From the NCBI RefSeq assembly GCF_900114605.1, contig NZ_FOTP01000003.1, positions 558,001 through 622,000 on the forward strand: a stretch of DNA of 64,000 bases, read 5' to 3'. The stretch comes from Bradyrhizobium sp. NFR13. GTDB lineage: Bacteria; Pseudomonadota; Alphaproteobacteria; Rhizobiales; Xanthobacteraceae. The translations under genes and the position numbers were made by a program. Below, in pieces: positions 19,072 to 28,237 of the stretch; position 1 is the stretch's first letter; every line of letters begins with the position of its first letter. The notes beneath the pieces were generated by a model. It ran no database searches, was not told the origin of the DNA, and saw nothing but the letters and a program-made list of their open reading frames with translations.

Positions 19072-19683
19072 TCAGGCAAGTGTTGGCTGCAGCGACTGCG
19101 CTGCAAGGCGCCAGGTTGCGCAAGACGTTCGGACCGACGTCGTACCGATCTGCTTCTCGAACCGCATCTGCTTCCAGTCGCCCGGCGTCGGCGCGAATGT
19201 GAAGCCAGCCTTGCGAGCCAGTGCGAGCATCGCCTCATTGGAGCGCAATGTGTCGCCAAACAGAAAATCGGCGTCCAGCGCCGCAGCACGACATTCCAGA
19301 TTGGACAGGAGCGCCGCGCCGATACCGTGCCCCTGCATGGGGTCGGCAACAGACAGTCCCATCTCGAAACGGGATGTCAGTTCGTCGAACGCATAGCGGG
19401 CTTCACCGACAATCGTCTCCGCGCCATCGCTCAAGATCGTTGCGACGACCGAAAAGCTGTCGGCCTCGCCGACATGAATGAACTTCTCGAGCTGCCCGGC
19501 CGGCAATTCGCTGGCGGCACCCATGAAGCGATTGTAGCGCGAACGCGTCGACAGGCCGCGAAAGTAGCCCTGCAACGCTTCGGCATCTGCAACCTCGACA
19601 AAGCGCACCGTGACGGCTGTTCCGCTACGCAGCAGCAGCACATCGGAATACTGGCCGAGATCATCGAGGTTGAGATGTTTCAT
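19072..19683 (-). CDS. GNAT-family N-acetyltransferase
   Basis: 203 residues. The acetyl-CoA motif A region reads MGLSVADPMQGHGIGAALL, followed by NEAMLALARKAGF, typical of motif B. Small-molecule or protein acceptor unknown. It starts 29 bases downstream of the DUF1127 gene on the same strand and may be co-transcribed with it. The last 30 or so residues are not part of the fold and could be variable. Confidence 0.9.
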   Translation of the reverse strand: MKHLNLDDLGQYSDVLLLRSGTAVTVRFVEVADAEALQGYFRGLSTRSRYNRFMGAASELPAGQLEKFIHVGEADSFSVVATILSDGAETIVGEARYAFDELTSRFEMGLSVADPMQGHGIGAALLSNLECRAAALDADFLFGDTLRSNEAMLALARKAGFTFAPTPGDWKQMRFEKQIGTTSVRTSCATWRLAAQSLQPTLA

Positions 19684-19712
19684 CGCAGTCGCTCCCTAAC
19701 GTCCCTTGGGCG

Positions 19713-19916
19713 TCACGCCTGCCAGAATGGTTTGCCAGCCTCAGCCATCACGTCATTCACCGAGAATCCGGCATCGTGGATGTCGCGCTCGCTCCACTGC
19801 GCCAGTTCACGCCGTTGCTTCGCGCGTTCGCGCCAGACGTGGAATGTCTCAGCAATCGTCGCCAAGCTGAGCGGAGCATGATGATTTGTCATCGATTCAT
19901 GGGTGCAAGTAGACAT
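19713..19916 (-). CDS. DUF1127 small protein
   Basis: 67 residues. The C-terminal half (RRELAQWSERDIHDAGFSVNDV) is the arginine-rich DUF1127 helix pair found in many short alphaproteobacterial proteins, some of which have been linked to RNA turnover and stress or nutrient adaptation. The start at 19916 is supported by AGGAGAG four bases upstream; a later methionine is possible. It shares a divergent region with the LysR gene at 20053. Confidence 0.85.
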   Translation of the reverse strand: MSTCTHESMTNHHAPLSLATIAETFHVWRERAKQRRELAQWSERDIHDAGFSVNDVMAEAGKPFWQA

Positions 19917-20052
19917 TTTGCTCTCCTGAAGCTAAATTTATTTGGCAAATATCGGCTTCACCCGCACATTGCACAAACGACATTGCGCACCGCATCACAT
20001 GACAGAAACTCATGGATGGCACGAGCGATGAATCGCCAGGGAGAGAGCGCGG

Positions 20053-20967
20053 ATGAGCACCCGGTTGCCGTCACTCAACGGGCTGCGCGCCTTCGAAGCC
20101 GCCGCGCGCCATCTGAGCTTCACCATTGCGGCAAGCGAACTGAACGTCACACAGACGGCGATCAGCCATCAGATCAAGCGACTGGAAGAAGAGCTTGGTC
20201 TCAAACTGTTCATTCGGCAGAACCGCGCGCTCGCACTCACCCCGCAAGGACACGACTATCTGCCGGGCGTACGCGCGGCTTTCAACGACCTGCGTCTTGC
20301 CACAGACCGACTCAAGCGACGCGACAACGACCACGTATTGACCGTGAGCACGCTGGCATCGATGGCGTCGAAATGGCTGCTGCCGCGCATCTCGATGTTC
20401 CAGAAAGCCCATCCCGATATCGATGTGCGTATCACGACGTCGACCAGCATGGTCGATTTCAAGAGCGGCGATGTCGACGCCGCGATCCGCTACGGCCGCG
20501 GCCAGTGGCCGGGCTTGCGCGCGGACTGGCTCACCGCCGATCATCTGTTTCCGGTGTGCAGCCCCGCGCTCCTGACCGGCAAAAAGGCGCTGCGACAGCC
20601 ACAAGACCTTGCCGGCTATACGCTGCTGCATTCGAGCGGCGGCTACGACGATGACTGGCGGCTCTGGCTGACCGCCGCCGGGCTGCCGGCCAATATTTCA
20701 AAGCAACCCGACCTGACGTTCGACATGATCTTCATGACGCTCCAGGCCGCTATCGATGGCCTCGGCGTCGCGATCGGCCGCACCACCTATGTGGAGGGCG
20801 ACCTCGCCAAGGGCCGGCTGGTGATGCCGTTCGACATCAGCCTCCCCGCCGATGCCGGCTTCTATCTGGTGTCCCCCGAAGCCTCTTCCGACTCGCGGAA
20901 GCTGAAGGCCTTTCGCGAATGGCTGCTCTCGCAGGTCCCTGCGGAACGCGACCGTCCTGGCCGCTAA
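20053..20967 (+). CDS. LysR-family regulator, GcvA-like
   Basis: 304 residues. The N-terminus (LPSLNGLRAFEAAARHLSF and VTQTAISHQIKRLEEELG) is the GcvA/AmpR branch of the LysR family. The effector domain contains DVDAAIRYGRGQWPG. It is divergent from the DUF1127-GNAT pair, the best candidate targets from position alone. Confidence 0.93.
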   Translation: MSTRLPSLNGLRAFEAAARHLSFTIAASELNVTQTAISHQIKRLEEELGLKLFIRQNRALALTPQGHDYLPGVRAAFNDLRLATDRLKRRDNDHVLTVSTLASMASKWLLPRISMFQKAHPDIDVRITTSTSMVDFKSGDVDAAIRYGRGQWPGLRADWLTADHLFPVCSPALLTGKKALRQPQDLAGYTLLHSSGGYDDDWRLWLTAAGLPANISKQPDLTFDMIFMTLQAAIDGLGVAIGRTTYVEGDLAKGRLVMPFDISLPADAGFYLVSPEASSDSRKLKAFREWLLSQVPAERDRPGR

Positions 20968-21053
20968 CCGGCATTGCTGACATCACGTGTTCGCGAGCAG
21001 ATCGTTATCCGAAACATGCTAGAAGTCTGGCCTGTTTCGGAATGGAGCTTGCG

Positions 21054-22025
21054 ATGAATCGGACGACACTCGCTGCGGTTTTCACCCTTCTGGCGCTGGC
21101 GCCTGCGCTCGCACAGCAGGCGTCCACACCGCCGGCAGCACCGCCGCCGCCCGACTTCTCAAAGGTCGAGATCAAGACCACGGATCTCGGTGACGGCGTC
21201 TACATGCTCGAAGGCCAGGGCGGCAACATGACGCTGGCCACGGCCAAATCGGGCGCCATCCTCGTCGACAGCCAGTTTGCCCCGCTGCATGACAAGATCA
21301 AGGCGGCCATCGCCGCGGTGACACCGCAGCCGGTGAAGTATCTGGTCAACACGCATTTCCACGGTGACCACACCGGCGGCAACGAGGCCTTTGCCAATGA
21401 AGGCGCGACCATCGTCGCCAACGTCAAGGTCAGAACCCGCCTGAAAAAAGGCACCACGAACTTCCTGACCGGTGCACAGAATCCGCCTGCGCAGAAGGCG
21501 GCGCTCCCGACCAACACCTACACACATCAGCTTAAACTCAGCCTGCGCGGCCGCATCGCCGAACTGCGCCATCCCGACAACGCGCATACCGATGGCGACA
21601 CCTACGTCTACTTCAAGAGCGCCAATGTCATTGCGACCGGTGATACATTCACCAACGGCCGCTATCCCAATATCGACGTCCTCAACGGCGGCAATATCAA
21701 GGGCATGATCGCAGCGACCGACGCCTATCTGAAACTGGCAAACGACAATACCAAGATCGTTCCCGGCCACGGTCCGCTCGCGAACAAGGCTGCGCTGGTC
21801 GACTATCGCACCATGCTGGTGACGGCGCGCGATCGCATGGCCACACTGATCAAGGAGGGCAAGACCGAGGACGAGGTCCTGGCAGCCAAGCCATTCGCCG
21901 ATCTCGACGCCAAATGGGCACCGAACGAAACCGCCAGCAAGAATTTCATTCGCGCTGTCTATGGATCAATGGCGAAGAAGCCGTGGATCAGGCCTTGGTC
22001 TAAATCTTGGGGGAAGAAGTCATGA
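21054..22025 (+). CDS. Exported metallo-beta-lactamase-fold hydrolase
   Basis: 323 residues from ATG 21054, chosen because a clean signal peptide starts there (TTLAAVFTLLALAPALAQQ). The zinc motif HFHGDH is at 101-106, with NAHTDGDTYVY and VPGHGPL supplying later ligands. This places it in the periplasm as a binuclear zinc hydrolase. The spacing resembles subclass B3-like or Zn-dependent hydrolases; lactamase activity should not be assumed. Its stop overlaps the next start by four bases. Confidence 0.92.
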   Translation: MNRTTLAAVFTLLALAPALAQQASTPPAAPPPPDFSKVEIKTTDLGDGVYMLEGQGGNMTLATAKSGAILVDSQFAPLHDKIKAAIAAVTPQPVKYLVNTHFHGDHTGGNEAFANEGATIVANVKVRTRLKKGTTNFLTGAQNPPAQKAALPTNTYTHQLKLSLRGRIAELRHPDNAHTDGDTYVYFKSANVIATGDTFTNGRYPNIDVLNGGNIKGMIAATDAYLKLANDNTKIVPGHGPLANKAALVDYRTMLVTARDRMATLIKEGKTEDEVLAAKPFADLDAKWAPNETASKNFIRAVYGSMAKKPWIRPWSKSWGKKS

Positions 22026-22510
22026 GAGATCTCATTCCCCTCGCCGAGAAGATCGCCATTGAGCTGATCGCGCGCAAGCAGACCATCGGCGTTGCTGAAT
22101 CGTCGACCGGCGGCTTGATCTCCGCCGCTCTGCTCGCGGTGCCCGGCGCCTCCGCCTATTTCATCGGCGGCGGCGTGATCTATACGCGCGACGCACGGCG
22201 CGTGTTGATGGATATTTCCGATGATGCGTTTCGGGTACCGGGCATGCGCTCGTCTTCTGAGCCCTATGCACAACTGCTGGCGACGCAGATTCGCACCCGC
22301 CTCGGATGCGACTGGGGCCTATCGGAGACGGGCGCCACCGGCCCCTCCGGGAATCGTTATGGCGACGCCGCCGGCCATAGCTGCATGGCCGTCGCCGGCC
22401 CGCGAAACGAGGTCATGACGCTGGAGACCGGCAGTAATGACCGGTCTGGCAACATGCACAGTTTCGCGCAGACGGCACTGACGTTCCTGCTGAAGAATTT
22501 GGCGGGTTAG
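22022..22510 (+). CDS. CinA C-terminal domain protein (nicotinamide-nucleotide amidase-like)
   Basis: 162 residues, a stand-alone CinA_C domain. Motifs: VAESSTGGLISAALL with the probable catalytic serine, and SETGATGPSGNRYGD. PncC-type members deamidate NMN to nicotinate mononucleotide in NAD recycling. The ATG overlaps the upstream stop (ATGA), suggesting translational coupling with the hydrolase. The VAGP and GSNDRSGNMHSFAQTAL parts are as in the family, though the domain is divergent. Confidence 0.9.
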   Translation: MRDLIPLAEKIAIELIARKQTIGVAESSTGGLISAALLAVPGASAYFIGGGVIYTRDARRVLMDISDDAFRVPGMRSSSEPYAQLLATQIRTRLGCDWGLSETGATGPSGNRYGDAAGHSCMAVAGPRNEVMTLETGSNDRSGNMHSFAQTALTFLLKNLAG

Positions 22511-22517
22511 GACAGCG

Positions 22518-23501
22518 TCAGGCCGGCACTGCCGCTGCCGCCTGCTCCGCGAGAATACACCGCACCACACGATTGTCGGCGAGTTCGACATTCGGCGGCG
22601 GCGCCTCGACGCAACGCGGCTGGGCGAATTTGCAGCGCGGCGCGAAGGAGCAATTCACCGGCGGCTTATCCAGCGATGGCGGCGTGCCGGGAATAGTCTC
22701 CAACCGTGCGCCGCGTTTGGCGCCATGCACGGTGGAGGCCAGCAGTCCCTGCGGATAGGGATGCACGGCCGAGCGCACGATCTGGCTCAGCGTGCCCTGT
22801 TCGACGATCTGGCCAGCATACATCACCGCGACGCGGTCGCAGATTTCGATGGCCACGCCGATATCGTGCGTGACGAAGATGATCGACATGCCGAATTCGC
22901 GCTGCAGCTCGCGCAGCAAGAGCAGGATCTGGATCTGCACGGTGGCATCGAGCGCAGTGGTCGGCTCGTCCGCGAGCAGGATCTTGGGCTTGCAGGCCAG
23001 CGCCAGCGCGATCATTGCGCGCTGCCGCATGCCACCGGACATCTCGTGCGGATAGGCATCGAGGCGACGCTTGGCGGAGGGAATACGCACGACTTCGAGC
23101 ATTTCGAGCGCGCGCTTCACGCCCTCGGTCTGACTCTTGCCCTCGTGCCGCATCACGCTTTCGGCGATCTGCTGGCCGATCGTATAGACCGGATCCAGCG
23201 CCAGCGCCGGCTCCTGGAAGATCATCGACACCGTCTGGCCACGAAACGCCGAAAGCTCGTCGTCATCGAGCGCCAGCACGTCCTTGCCGAGCACACTCAC
23301 CGTGCCAGTGATCTGCGTGCGCTTCTTCGGCAGCAGCCGCATCAGCGCGCGCAAGGTGACGCTCTTGCCCGAACCGGACTCGCCGAGCAGGCCGAGAACC
23401 TCGCCTTCGCCGAGCGTGAGGTTGAGATCGTTCACCGCATAGACGGTCCGTTCGCCGCCGAAGCGGACGTTGAGATTGCGAACCTCGACGAGATTACTCA
23501 T
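22518..23501 (-). CDS. Peptide/amide ABC transporter ATP-binding protein (DppD-like)
   Basis: 327 residues from the ATG at 23501, which overlaps the amidase stop. Walker A GESGSGKS, signature MSGGMRQRAMIALAL, Walker B ILLADEPTTALDATVQ. The C-terminal oligopeptide-ABC extension carries the cysteine motif CSFAPRCKFAQPRC. It is the last gene of the minus-strand import operon, separated from its partner ATPase by the amidase genes. Confidence 0.95.
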   Translation of the reverse strand: MSNLVEVRNLNVRFGGERTVYAVNDLNLTLGEGEVLGLLGESGSGKSVTLRALMRLLPKKRTQITGTVSVLGKDVLALDDDELSAFRGQTVSMIFQEPALALDPVYTIGQQIAESVMRHEGKSQTEGVKRALEMLEVVRIPSAKRRLDAYPHEMSGGMRQRAMIALALACKPKILLADEPTTALDATVQIQILLLLRELQREFGMSIIFVTHDIGVAIEICDRVAVMYAGQIVEQGTLSQIVRSAVHPYPQGLLASTVHGAKRGARLETIPGTPPSLDKPPVNCSFAPRCKFAQPRCVEAPPPNVELADNRVVRCILAEQAAAAVPA

Positions 23502-24913
23502 GCCAACTCCGGGCACTGTTTGTGGAAGTCGGTCGCGCGCTGGAAGGCGGCACCGATGGTCAGCAGCGTCGATTCATCGAACGGACGGCCGATCAGTTGC
23601 ATGCCGACAGGTAGCTTCGATGTGGTGAAGCCGGCCGGAACCGAGAGACCGGGCAGACCGAGATAGTTGATCGGGCGCGTGAAGCGCGTCAGGCGCTGGA
23701 TCATCGCTTCAGCACCCGAGCTGTTGCCGACATCGGTCTCGGCAATGGTCGGAGCCGCGCCAGGCGAGACCGGAGCAAGCACCGCATCAGTGCCGGTCAC
23801 CGCAGCAAGATAGGCCGCAAGTGCCGGACCGCGCCAGCGCAGCGCCTCGATGTAGGAGACGCCAGTGATCGCCAGACCGTTCTGCAGCCGCATCAGCACC
23901 TGCGCACCATAATCCTGCGGGCGCTCGATCATCCAGCGCTTGTGCATCGCCGCAGCTTCCGTCGCGAGCACGAACTGGCAGGCCGCCGTGAGCTGGCCCT
24001 GATTGGGCAGATCGACTTCGACGATCTTGACGCCTTCATCCTTTAGCGTCGCGATGGTGTTTTGCAGAATGGCAGCTGTATCGGCGTCGAGATCGTCGAC
24101 ATAGAACGCCTTGGGAATGCCGACGGTCATGCCTTTGGCAGACGCACGCGTCGCTGCCATGTAGTCCGGCACGGACCGCGTGCTGGTGGTCGGATCAAGC
24201 GGATCGGCACCGGCCATCAGGCCGGTGATCAGCGCGCAATCCTCGACGGTGCGCGCCAGTGGGCCGACCGTATCGAGCGATTGCGATAGCGGCATCGCAC
24301 CGGCGCGGCTGACCAGACCCACCGTGGTCTTCAAACCGGAAACACCGCAGAAATGCGCGGGCAGGCGGATTGATCCACCGGTATCGGAGCCTAAAGCCGC
24401 GAAGGTTAGGCGTGCCGCAACGGCGGAGCCCGAGCCGGACGATGAACCGCCAGTGACGTGATCGACATGCCACGGGTTATGCACGGCGCCGTAATGCACG
24501 TTGTGGCCGAGCGGGCCATAGGCGAACTCGACCATCTGCAACGAACCCAGCCGCACCGTGCCAGCGTCTTTCAGACGCTGCAGCGACGTCGCCGTCGTGG
24601 TCGCAACCCAGTCGCGGCGAATGTGCGAGCCACAGGTGACGACGTGTCCTTCGTCGTAATACATGTCCTTGTGCGCCAGCGGCACGCCGTGCAGTACGCC
24701 ACGGCTTTGCCCCCTGGCGAGCGCGGCATCCGCCGCATCGGCTGCCGCCAGTGCTGCATCGGCCTCGATCGACATATATGCGTTGAGGCTCGGCTGAGAC
24801 TTCACAGCGCGATCGAGGCACGACTGCGTAGCTTCGCGTGACGAAATCGTCTTCGTGGCAATGGCGTCGGCGACGTCAGTCAGCGACAGCAATGCGGGTT
24901 CGGTGACGCTCAT
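23498..24913 (-). CDS. Amidase (amidase-signature family)
   Basis: 471 residues. Ser-cisSer-Lys triad: K82 in GVPLAHKDM, the GGSSSGSG segment at 155-162, and the nucleophile S181 in GSDTGGSIR. It hydrolyses an amide to acid and ammonia in the cytoplasm. Four-base start/stop overlaps tie it to the AtzG-like gene upstream and the DppD-like ATPase downstream, so import and hydrolysis of one amide substrate are likely coupled. The substrate is not readable. Confidence 0.94.
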   Translation of the reverse strand: MSVTEPALLSLTDVADAIATKTISSREATQSCLDRAVKSQPSLNAYMSIEADAALAAADAADAALARGQSRGVLHGVPLAHKDMYYDEGHVVTCGSHIRRDWVATTTATSLQRLKDAGTVRLGSLQMVEFAYGPLGHNVHYGAVHNPWHVDHVTGGSSSGSGSAVAARLTFAALGSDTGGSIRLPAHFCGVSGLKTTVGLVSRAGAMPLSQSLDTVGPLARTVEDCALITGLMAGADPLDPTTSTRSVPDYMAATRASAKGMTVGIPKAFYVDDLDADTAAILQNTIATLKDEGVKIVEVDLPNQGQLTAACQFVLATEAAAMHKRWMIERPQDYGAQVLMRLQNGLAITGVSYIEALRWRGPALAAYLAAVTGTDAVLAPVSPGAAPTIAETDVGNSSGAEAMIQRLTRFTRPINYLGLPGLSVPAGFTTSKLPVGMQLIGRPFDESTLLTIGAAFQRATDFHKQCPELA

Positions 24914-25107
24914 TTGGCAGCCTTCGTATTCTGAACGGCGAGGAAGGTCGCGGGCTCAAGATCGAACGGCAAGGTGCCCGCTACGGCAGCGAAGCCTTCG
25001 AAGGCCGGGCCGATCGAAGTGGCGATGCGCTCAGCAACCTCGTCGGATGCGGGAAGGCCGCTGACCTCGGTCAGCGCCTTGATCTGCTTGGCAGTCGGTT
25101 TGGTCAT
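24910..25107 (-). CDS. Small AtzG-like amidase partner
   Basis: 65 residues, immediately before the amidase with a four-base overlap. The sequence has an N-terminal helical region and a C-terminal segment LPFDLEPATFL, which resembles the small AtzG-type proteins that bind and stabilise AtzE-type amidases. The match is by pattern and position only. If not AtzG-like, it is a conserved small protein of the operon. Confidence 0.7.
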   Translation of the reverse strand: MTKPTAKQIKALTEVSGLPASDEVAERIATSIGPAFEGFAAVAGTLPFDLEPATFLAVQNTKAAK

Positions 25108-25108
25108 G

Positions 25109-26170
25109 TCACTGCACTCCTGCGGCAGGTGCTTTGCTGTGTCCCGAACCCGGAATCGCCATGTAACAGGCAGCCTGATGGCCGGTCACCGTGATTTCAG
25201 TCAGTTTCGGCGTAGCCTCCCCGCACATCGCTTCGGCAAAGGGGCAGCGTGTGTGGAAACGACAACCGGATGGCGGATCGATCGGATTCGGCGGATCTCC
25301 GGTGATCGGCGGCGTCTCGGTACGGTTGTCGGGATCGGACGACGGCATCGCCGCGAGCAGTGCGCGCGTATAGGGATGTGCCGGCCCGTCCCAGACTTCG
25401 TCCACCGGACCGAGCTCGACGACCTCGCCGAGATACATCACCAGCACGCGGTCGGAGATATAGCGCACCACGTTGAGATCGTGGCTGATGAACAGATAGG
25501 TCAGGCCGAACTCGCGCTTGAGATCGACCAGCAGATTGAGCACCTGCGCCTCGACCGACTTGTCGAGCGCGGAGACGGCTTCGTCGAGAATGACGAGACG
25601 CGGCGACAGCGCCAGCGCACGTGCGATGTTGACGCGCTGACGCTGGCCACCGGAGACTTCATGCGGATAGCGGTTGGCGAACGTCTCGGGCCTCAGGCCG
25701 ACCTTGCCGAGTAGCTCGCGCGCCAGCAGCCGTGCAGCCTTGTCGGCCATCCCGTGCACCTTCGGTCCGAAGGCGATCGATTCCTCGATGGTCAGGCGCG
25801 GGTTAAGCGACGCATAGCTATCCTGGAACACCATCTGCATGCCGCGGCGCAATTCACGCAGCGAGAGTTCGCGCCCGACAGTGCGGCCGTCATAGATGAT
25901 GTCGCCGGAATTGCGCGGCATCAGATGCATCAGCAATCGCGCCGTCGTCGACTTTCCGCAACCGGACTCGCCGACGATGCCAACGGTCTCACCCTTCGAG
26001 ATAGCGAAGGACACATCGTCCACCGCGCGCACAGTCTTGCTGGGCGCAAACAGCCCGCCACGCACCGGGAAGTGCTTGGTCAGGCTCACCACCTGCAGCA
26101 GCGGCTGTGCAACACCGCCGATGTCTTTCAGCGGCTCCAGCTTGTCGATCGGTTCTAAAATATCGTTCAT
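25109..26170 (-). CDS. Peptide/amide ABC transporter ATP-binding protein (DppF-like)
   Basis: 353 residues. Walker A VGESGCGKSTTARLL, signature VSGGQRQRVNIARAL, Walker B VILDEAVSALDKS, and the C-terminal cysteine motif CRFHTRCPFAEAMC of dipeptide/oligopeptide ATPases. It pairs with the DppD-like ATPase to drive the DppB/DppC channel. It lies four bases downstream of the DppC-like permease gene and one base upstream of the AtzG-like start. Confidence 0.95.
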   Translation of the reverse strand: MNDILEPIDKLEPLKDIGGVAQPLLQVVSLTKHFPVRGGLFAPSKTVRAVDDVSFAISKGETVGIVGESGCGKSTTARLLMHLMPRNSGDIIYDGRTVGRELSLRELRRGMQMVFQDSYASLNPRLTIEESIAFGPKVHGMADKAARLLARELLGKVGLRPETFANRYPHEVSGGQRQRVNIARALALSPRLVILDEAVSALDKSVEAQVLNLLVDLKREFGLTYLFISHDLNVVRYISDRVLVMYLGEVVELGPVDEVWDGPAHPYTRALLAAMPSSDPDNRTETPPITGDPPNPIDPPSGCRFHTRCPFAEAMCGEATPKLTEITVTGHQAACYMAIPGSGHSKAPAAGVQ

Positions 26171-26174
26171 GCCG

Positions 26175-27062
26175 TCAGTTCCGGATATCCATGGCGCTGC
26201 GCATGCCGTCGCTCAGCAGATTGAAACAGATCGACACCGCGAAGATCATCACGCCGGGTAGCGCTGCCACCCAGGGATTGACATAGATCGCGGTGCGCAG
26301 CGTGTTCAGCATCAGGCCCCATTCCGGCTCCGGCGGCTTGGTACCGAGGCCGAGGAACGACAGGCCCGCGGCGAGGATCATCGACACCGAGATCAGGCCG
26401 GTCGCGTAGACGAAGATCGAACCCAGCACGTTGCCGAGCATGTGAACCCGCATGATGGTGAAGGCGTTCGCGCCGGAAGCACGCGCGGCTTCCACGTAAT
26501 CCATGTTGCGTACGCCCGTGGTGACACTCTCGGCGACGCGCGTGATTTGCGGCACGAAGACGATAGTCAGCGAGACAATCGAATTGACGATGCCGGCGCC
26601 CAGCGCGCCGGAGATCGCGATGGCCAGCAGCACCGACGGGAATGCGTAGAACACGTCGACGGTGCGCATGATCGCAGTGTTGAGCTTGCCGCCAACATAG
26701 CCGGCCACAACGCCAAGGCCCGTCCCGATGATGAAGGCCAGGATTACCGGCAGGATGCCGATCAGCAGCGACAGACGGCCGCCATAGATCAGGCGCGCCA
26801 GCATGTCACGGCCGAGTTCGTCGGTGCCGAGCGGATAGTTGGGCGTACCGATCGCGCGCAGGCGACGGATCATCGAACCCTGATAGGGATCTGCAAGATG
26901 CAGATAGGGTGCAAAGATCGCCGCCAGGAAGATCAGCAGCAGAATGAATGCGCAGGCCATGCTGACCTTGTCGCGCACGATGCGGCGGCCCACCGTGGCC
27001 CAATAGCCGCGGGCCTTGGTGGCAGGCGCCGCCTGCAATGCGGTGTCTGTCATCACGGTCAT
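26175..27062 (-). CDS. Peptide/amide ABC transporter permease (DppC-like)
   Basis: 295 residues, with an ATG at 27062 and another three codons later. A long cytoplasmic lead precedes the first membrane helix (ACAFILLLIFLAAIFAPY). DELGRDMLARLIYGGRLSL is the DppC hallmark, and the EAA-loop region (EAARASGANAFTIMRVHML) contacts the ATPases. About six membrane helices. Confidence 0.95.
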   Translation of the reverse strand: MTVMTDTALQAAPATKARGYWATVGRRIVRDKVSMACAFILLLIFLAAIFAPYLHLADPYQGSMIRRLRAIGTPNYPLGTDELGRDMLARLIYGGRLSLLIGILPVILAFIIGTGLGVVAGYVGGKLNTAIMRTVDVFYAFPSVLLAIAISGALGAGIVNSIVSLTIVFVPQITRVAESVTTGVRNMDYVEAARASGANAFTIMRVHMLGNVLGSIFVYATGLISVSMILAAGLSFLGLGTKPPEPEWGLMLNTLRTAIYVNPWVAALPGVMIFAVSICFNLLSDGMRSAMDIRN

Positions 27063-27081
27063 GAGAGGATATCCAGCATGG

Positions 27082-28035
27082 TCAGCTTCGCTTGATGCGC
27101 GGATCGATCGACGCCTGCGCGATATCGACCAAAAGATTGAGGAACACGAAGAACAGCGCCAGCACCAGGATCGTGCCCTGCAGCAGCGGCAGGTCGCGCT
27201 GGAAGATCGCGGAGTTCAGCAGCAGGCCCGAACCGGGCCATGAGAACACCGTCTCGATCAGGATCGAGCCGCCGAGCATATAGCCGAGCTGGAGACCCAT
27301 CACGGCCAGTGCCGTCGGCGCAGCGTTCTTGATGACGTGACGAAACACCTTGGTTTCCTGCAAGCCCTTGGCACGCAGCGCCTCGACGAAATCCTGCGAC
27401 AGGATATCGCCGGTCAGCGCGCGCACGGTGCGCGTCACGATGCCCATCGGAATGACCGAAGTCGTGATCGCCGGCAGCACGAGATACTTGATGTGCTCCC
27501 AGTCCCAGGCCCATGCGCCGGAGCCGCCCGGTCCGGCGCCAACAGCGGGCAGCCAGTTGAGCTGCACCGAGAAGATGATGACCATCACCATGCCGAGCCA
27601 GTAATGCGGCACGGAGACGCCGGCGATGGCGATCGAGGTCGCGACCTTGTCGACCCAGGTATCGCGGAAATAGCCGGCGATCAGGCCGAAGAACAAACCG
27701 AGCGTGAAGCCGATGGCGGCAGCCGCAATGGCCAGCGTCACGGTGTTGCCGACAGCCTTCATCACTTCCGACAGAACGGGACGTCCGGTCGCAATGGAGC
27801 TGCCAAGATCTCCATGCAACGCACGCCACACCCAGAGACCGAACTGGACCGGCAACGGTTTGTCGAAGCCATAAGCGACGCGCAACTGTTGGGCCAGTTC
27901 CTGCGAAGCGTCGGCGGGCAATACTGCGACGAGCGGATCGCCAGGCGTGATGTGCACCAGCAGGAAACACACCAGCGCGACGCTGGCGACGATGGGGATG
28001 ACGTAGACGACACGTCGCGCGATGTAGACGAACAC
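27082..28035 (-). CDS. Peptide/amide ABC transporter permease (DppB-like)
   Basis: 317 residues. DppB signatures: an N-terminal helix ending in LLVHITPGDP, then a periplasmic segment with LRVAYGFDKPLPVQFG, and the C-terminal EAA loop (VEALRAKGLQETKVFRHV). It forms the inner-membrane channel with the DppC-like permease 19 bases downstream. The 202-base gap to the binding-protein gene upstream holds a palindromic repeat and a terminator-like hairpin. Confidence 0.95.
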   Translation of the reverse strand: MFVYIARRVVYVIPIVASVALVCFLLVHITPGDPLVAVLPADASQELAQQLRVAYGFDKPLPVQFGLWVWRALHGDLGSSIATGRPVLSEVMKAVGNTVTLAIAAAAIGFTLGLFFGLIAGYFRDTWVDKVATSIAIAGVSVPHYWLGMVMVIIFSVQLNWLPAVGAGPGGSGAWAWDWEHIKYLVLPAITTSVIPMGIVTRTVRALTGDILSQDFVEALRAKGLQETKVFRHVIKNAAPTALAVMGLQLGYMLGGSILIETVFSWPGSGLLLNSAIFQRDLPLLQGTILVLALFFVFLNLLVDIAQASIDPRIKRS

Positions 28036-28085
28036 TGGCCACCTTCAAATTCTGAGCTCTGACCTTTCGGTCGTCATGCCCGGGC

Positions 28086-28174
28086 TCGTCCCTGGCATCC
28101 ACGTCTTGCCTACACGATAGAAAGGCGTGGATGACCGGGACATCCAGCGAAGCCGCGCTTCGCGCTCTGCCCGG
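28086..28174. repeat. REP-like palindromic element
   Basis: ATCCACG (28097-28103) pairs with CGTGGAT (28126-28132), with further GTCC/GGAC pairing outside, and a second small hairpin GCGAAG/CTTCGC to the right (about 28148-28162). This CCCGG and ATCCACG composition is common between genes in Bradyrhizobium-group genomes. It sits between the binding-protein and permease genes. Confidence 0.6.
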
Positions 28175-28198
28175 CCATAACGTGAAGAGAATATCGCT

Positions 28199-28230
28199 AA
28201 ACATCGGCCGCGCGCGTGCGGCCGATGTTT
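28199..28230 (-). terminator. Strong hairpin after the binding-protein gene
   Basis: AAACATCGGCCGC (28199-28211) pairs perfectly with GCGGCCGATGTTT (28218-28230) around a six-base loop, just after the stop of the binding-protein gene (28238). It probably works as a partial terminator or 3' stabiliser, so that the binding protein is made in excess over the permease and ATPase subunits. Confidence 0.65.
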
Positions 28231-28237
28231 GTAGCTC

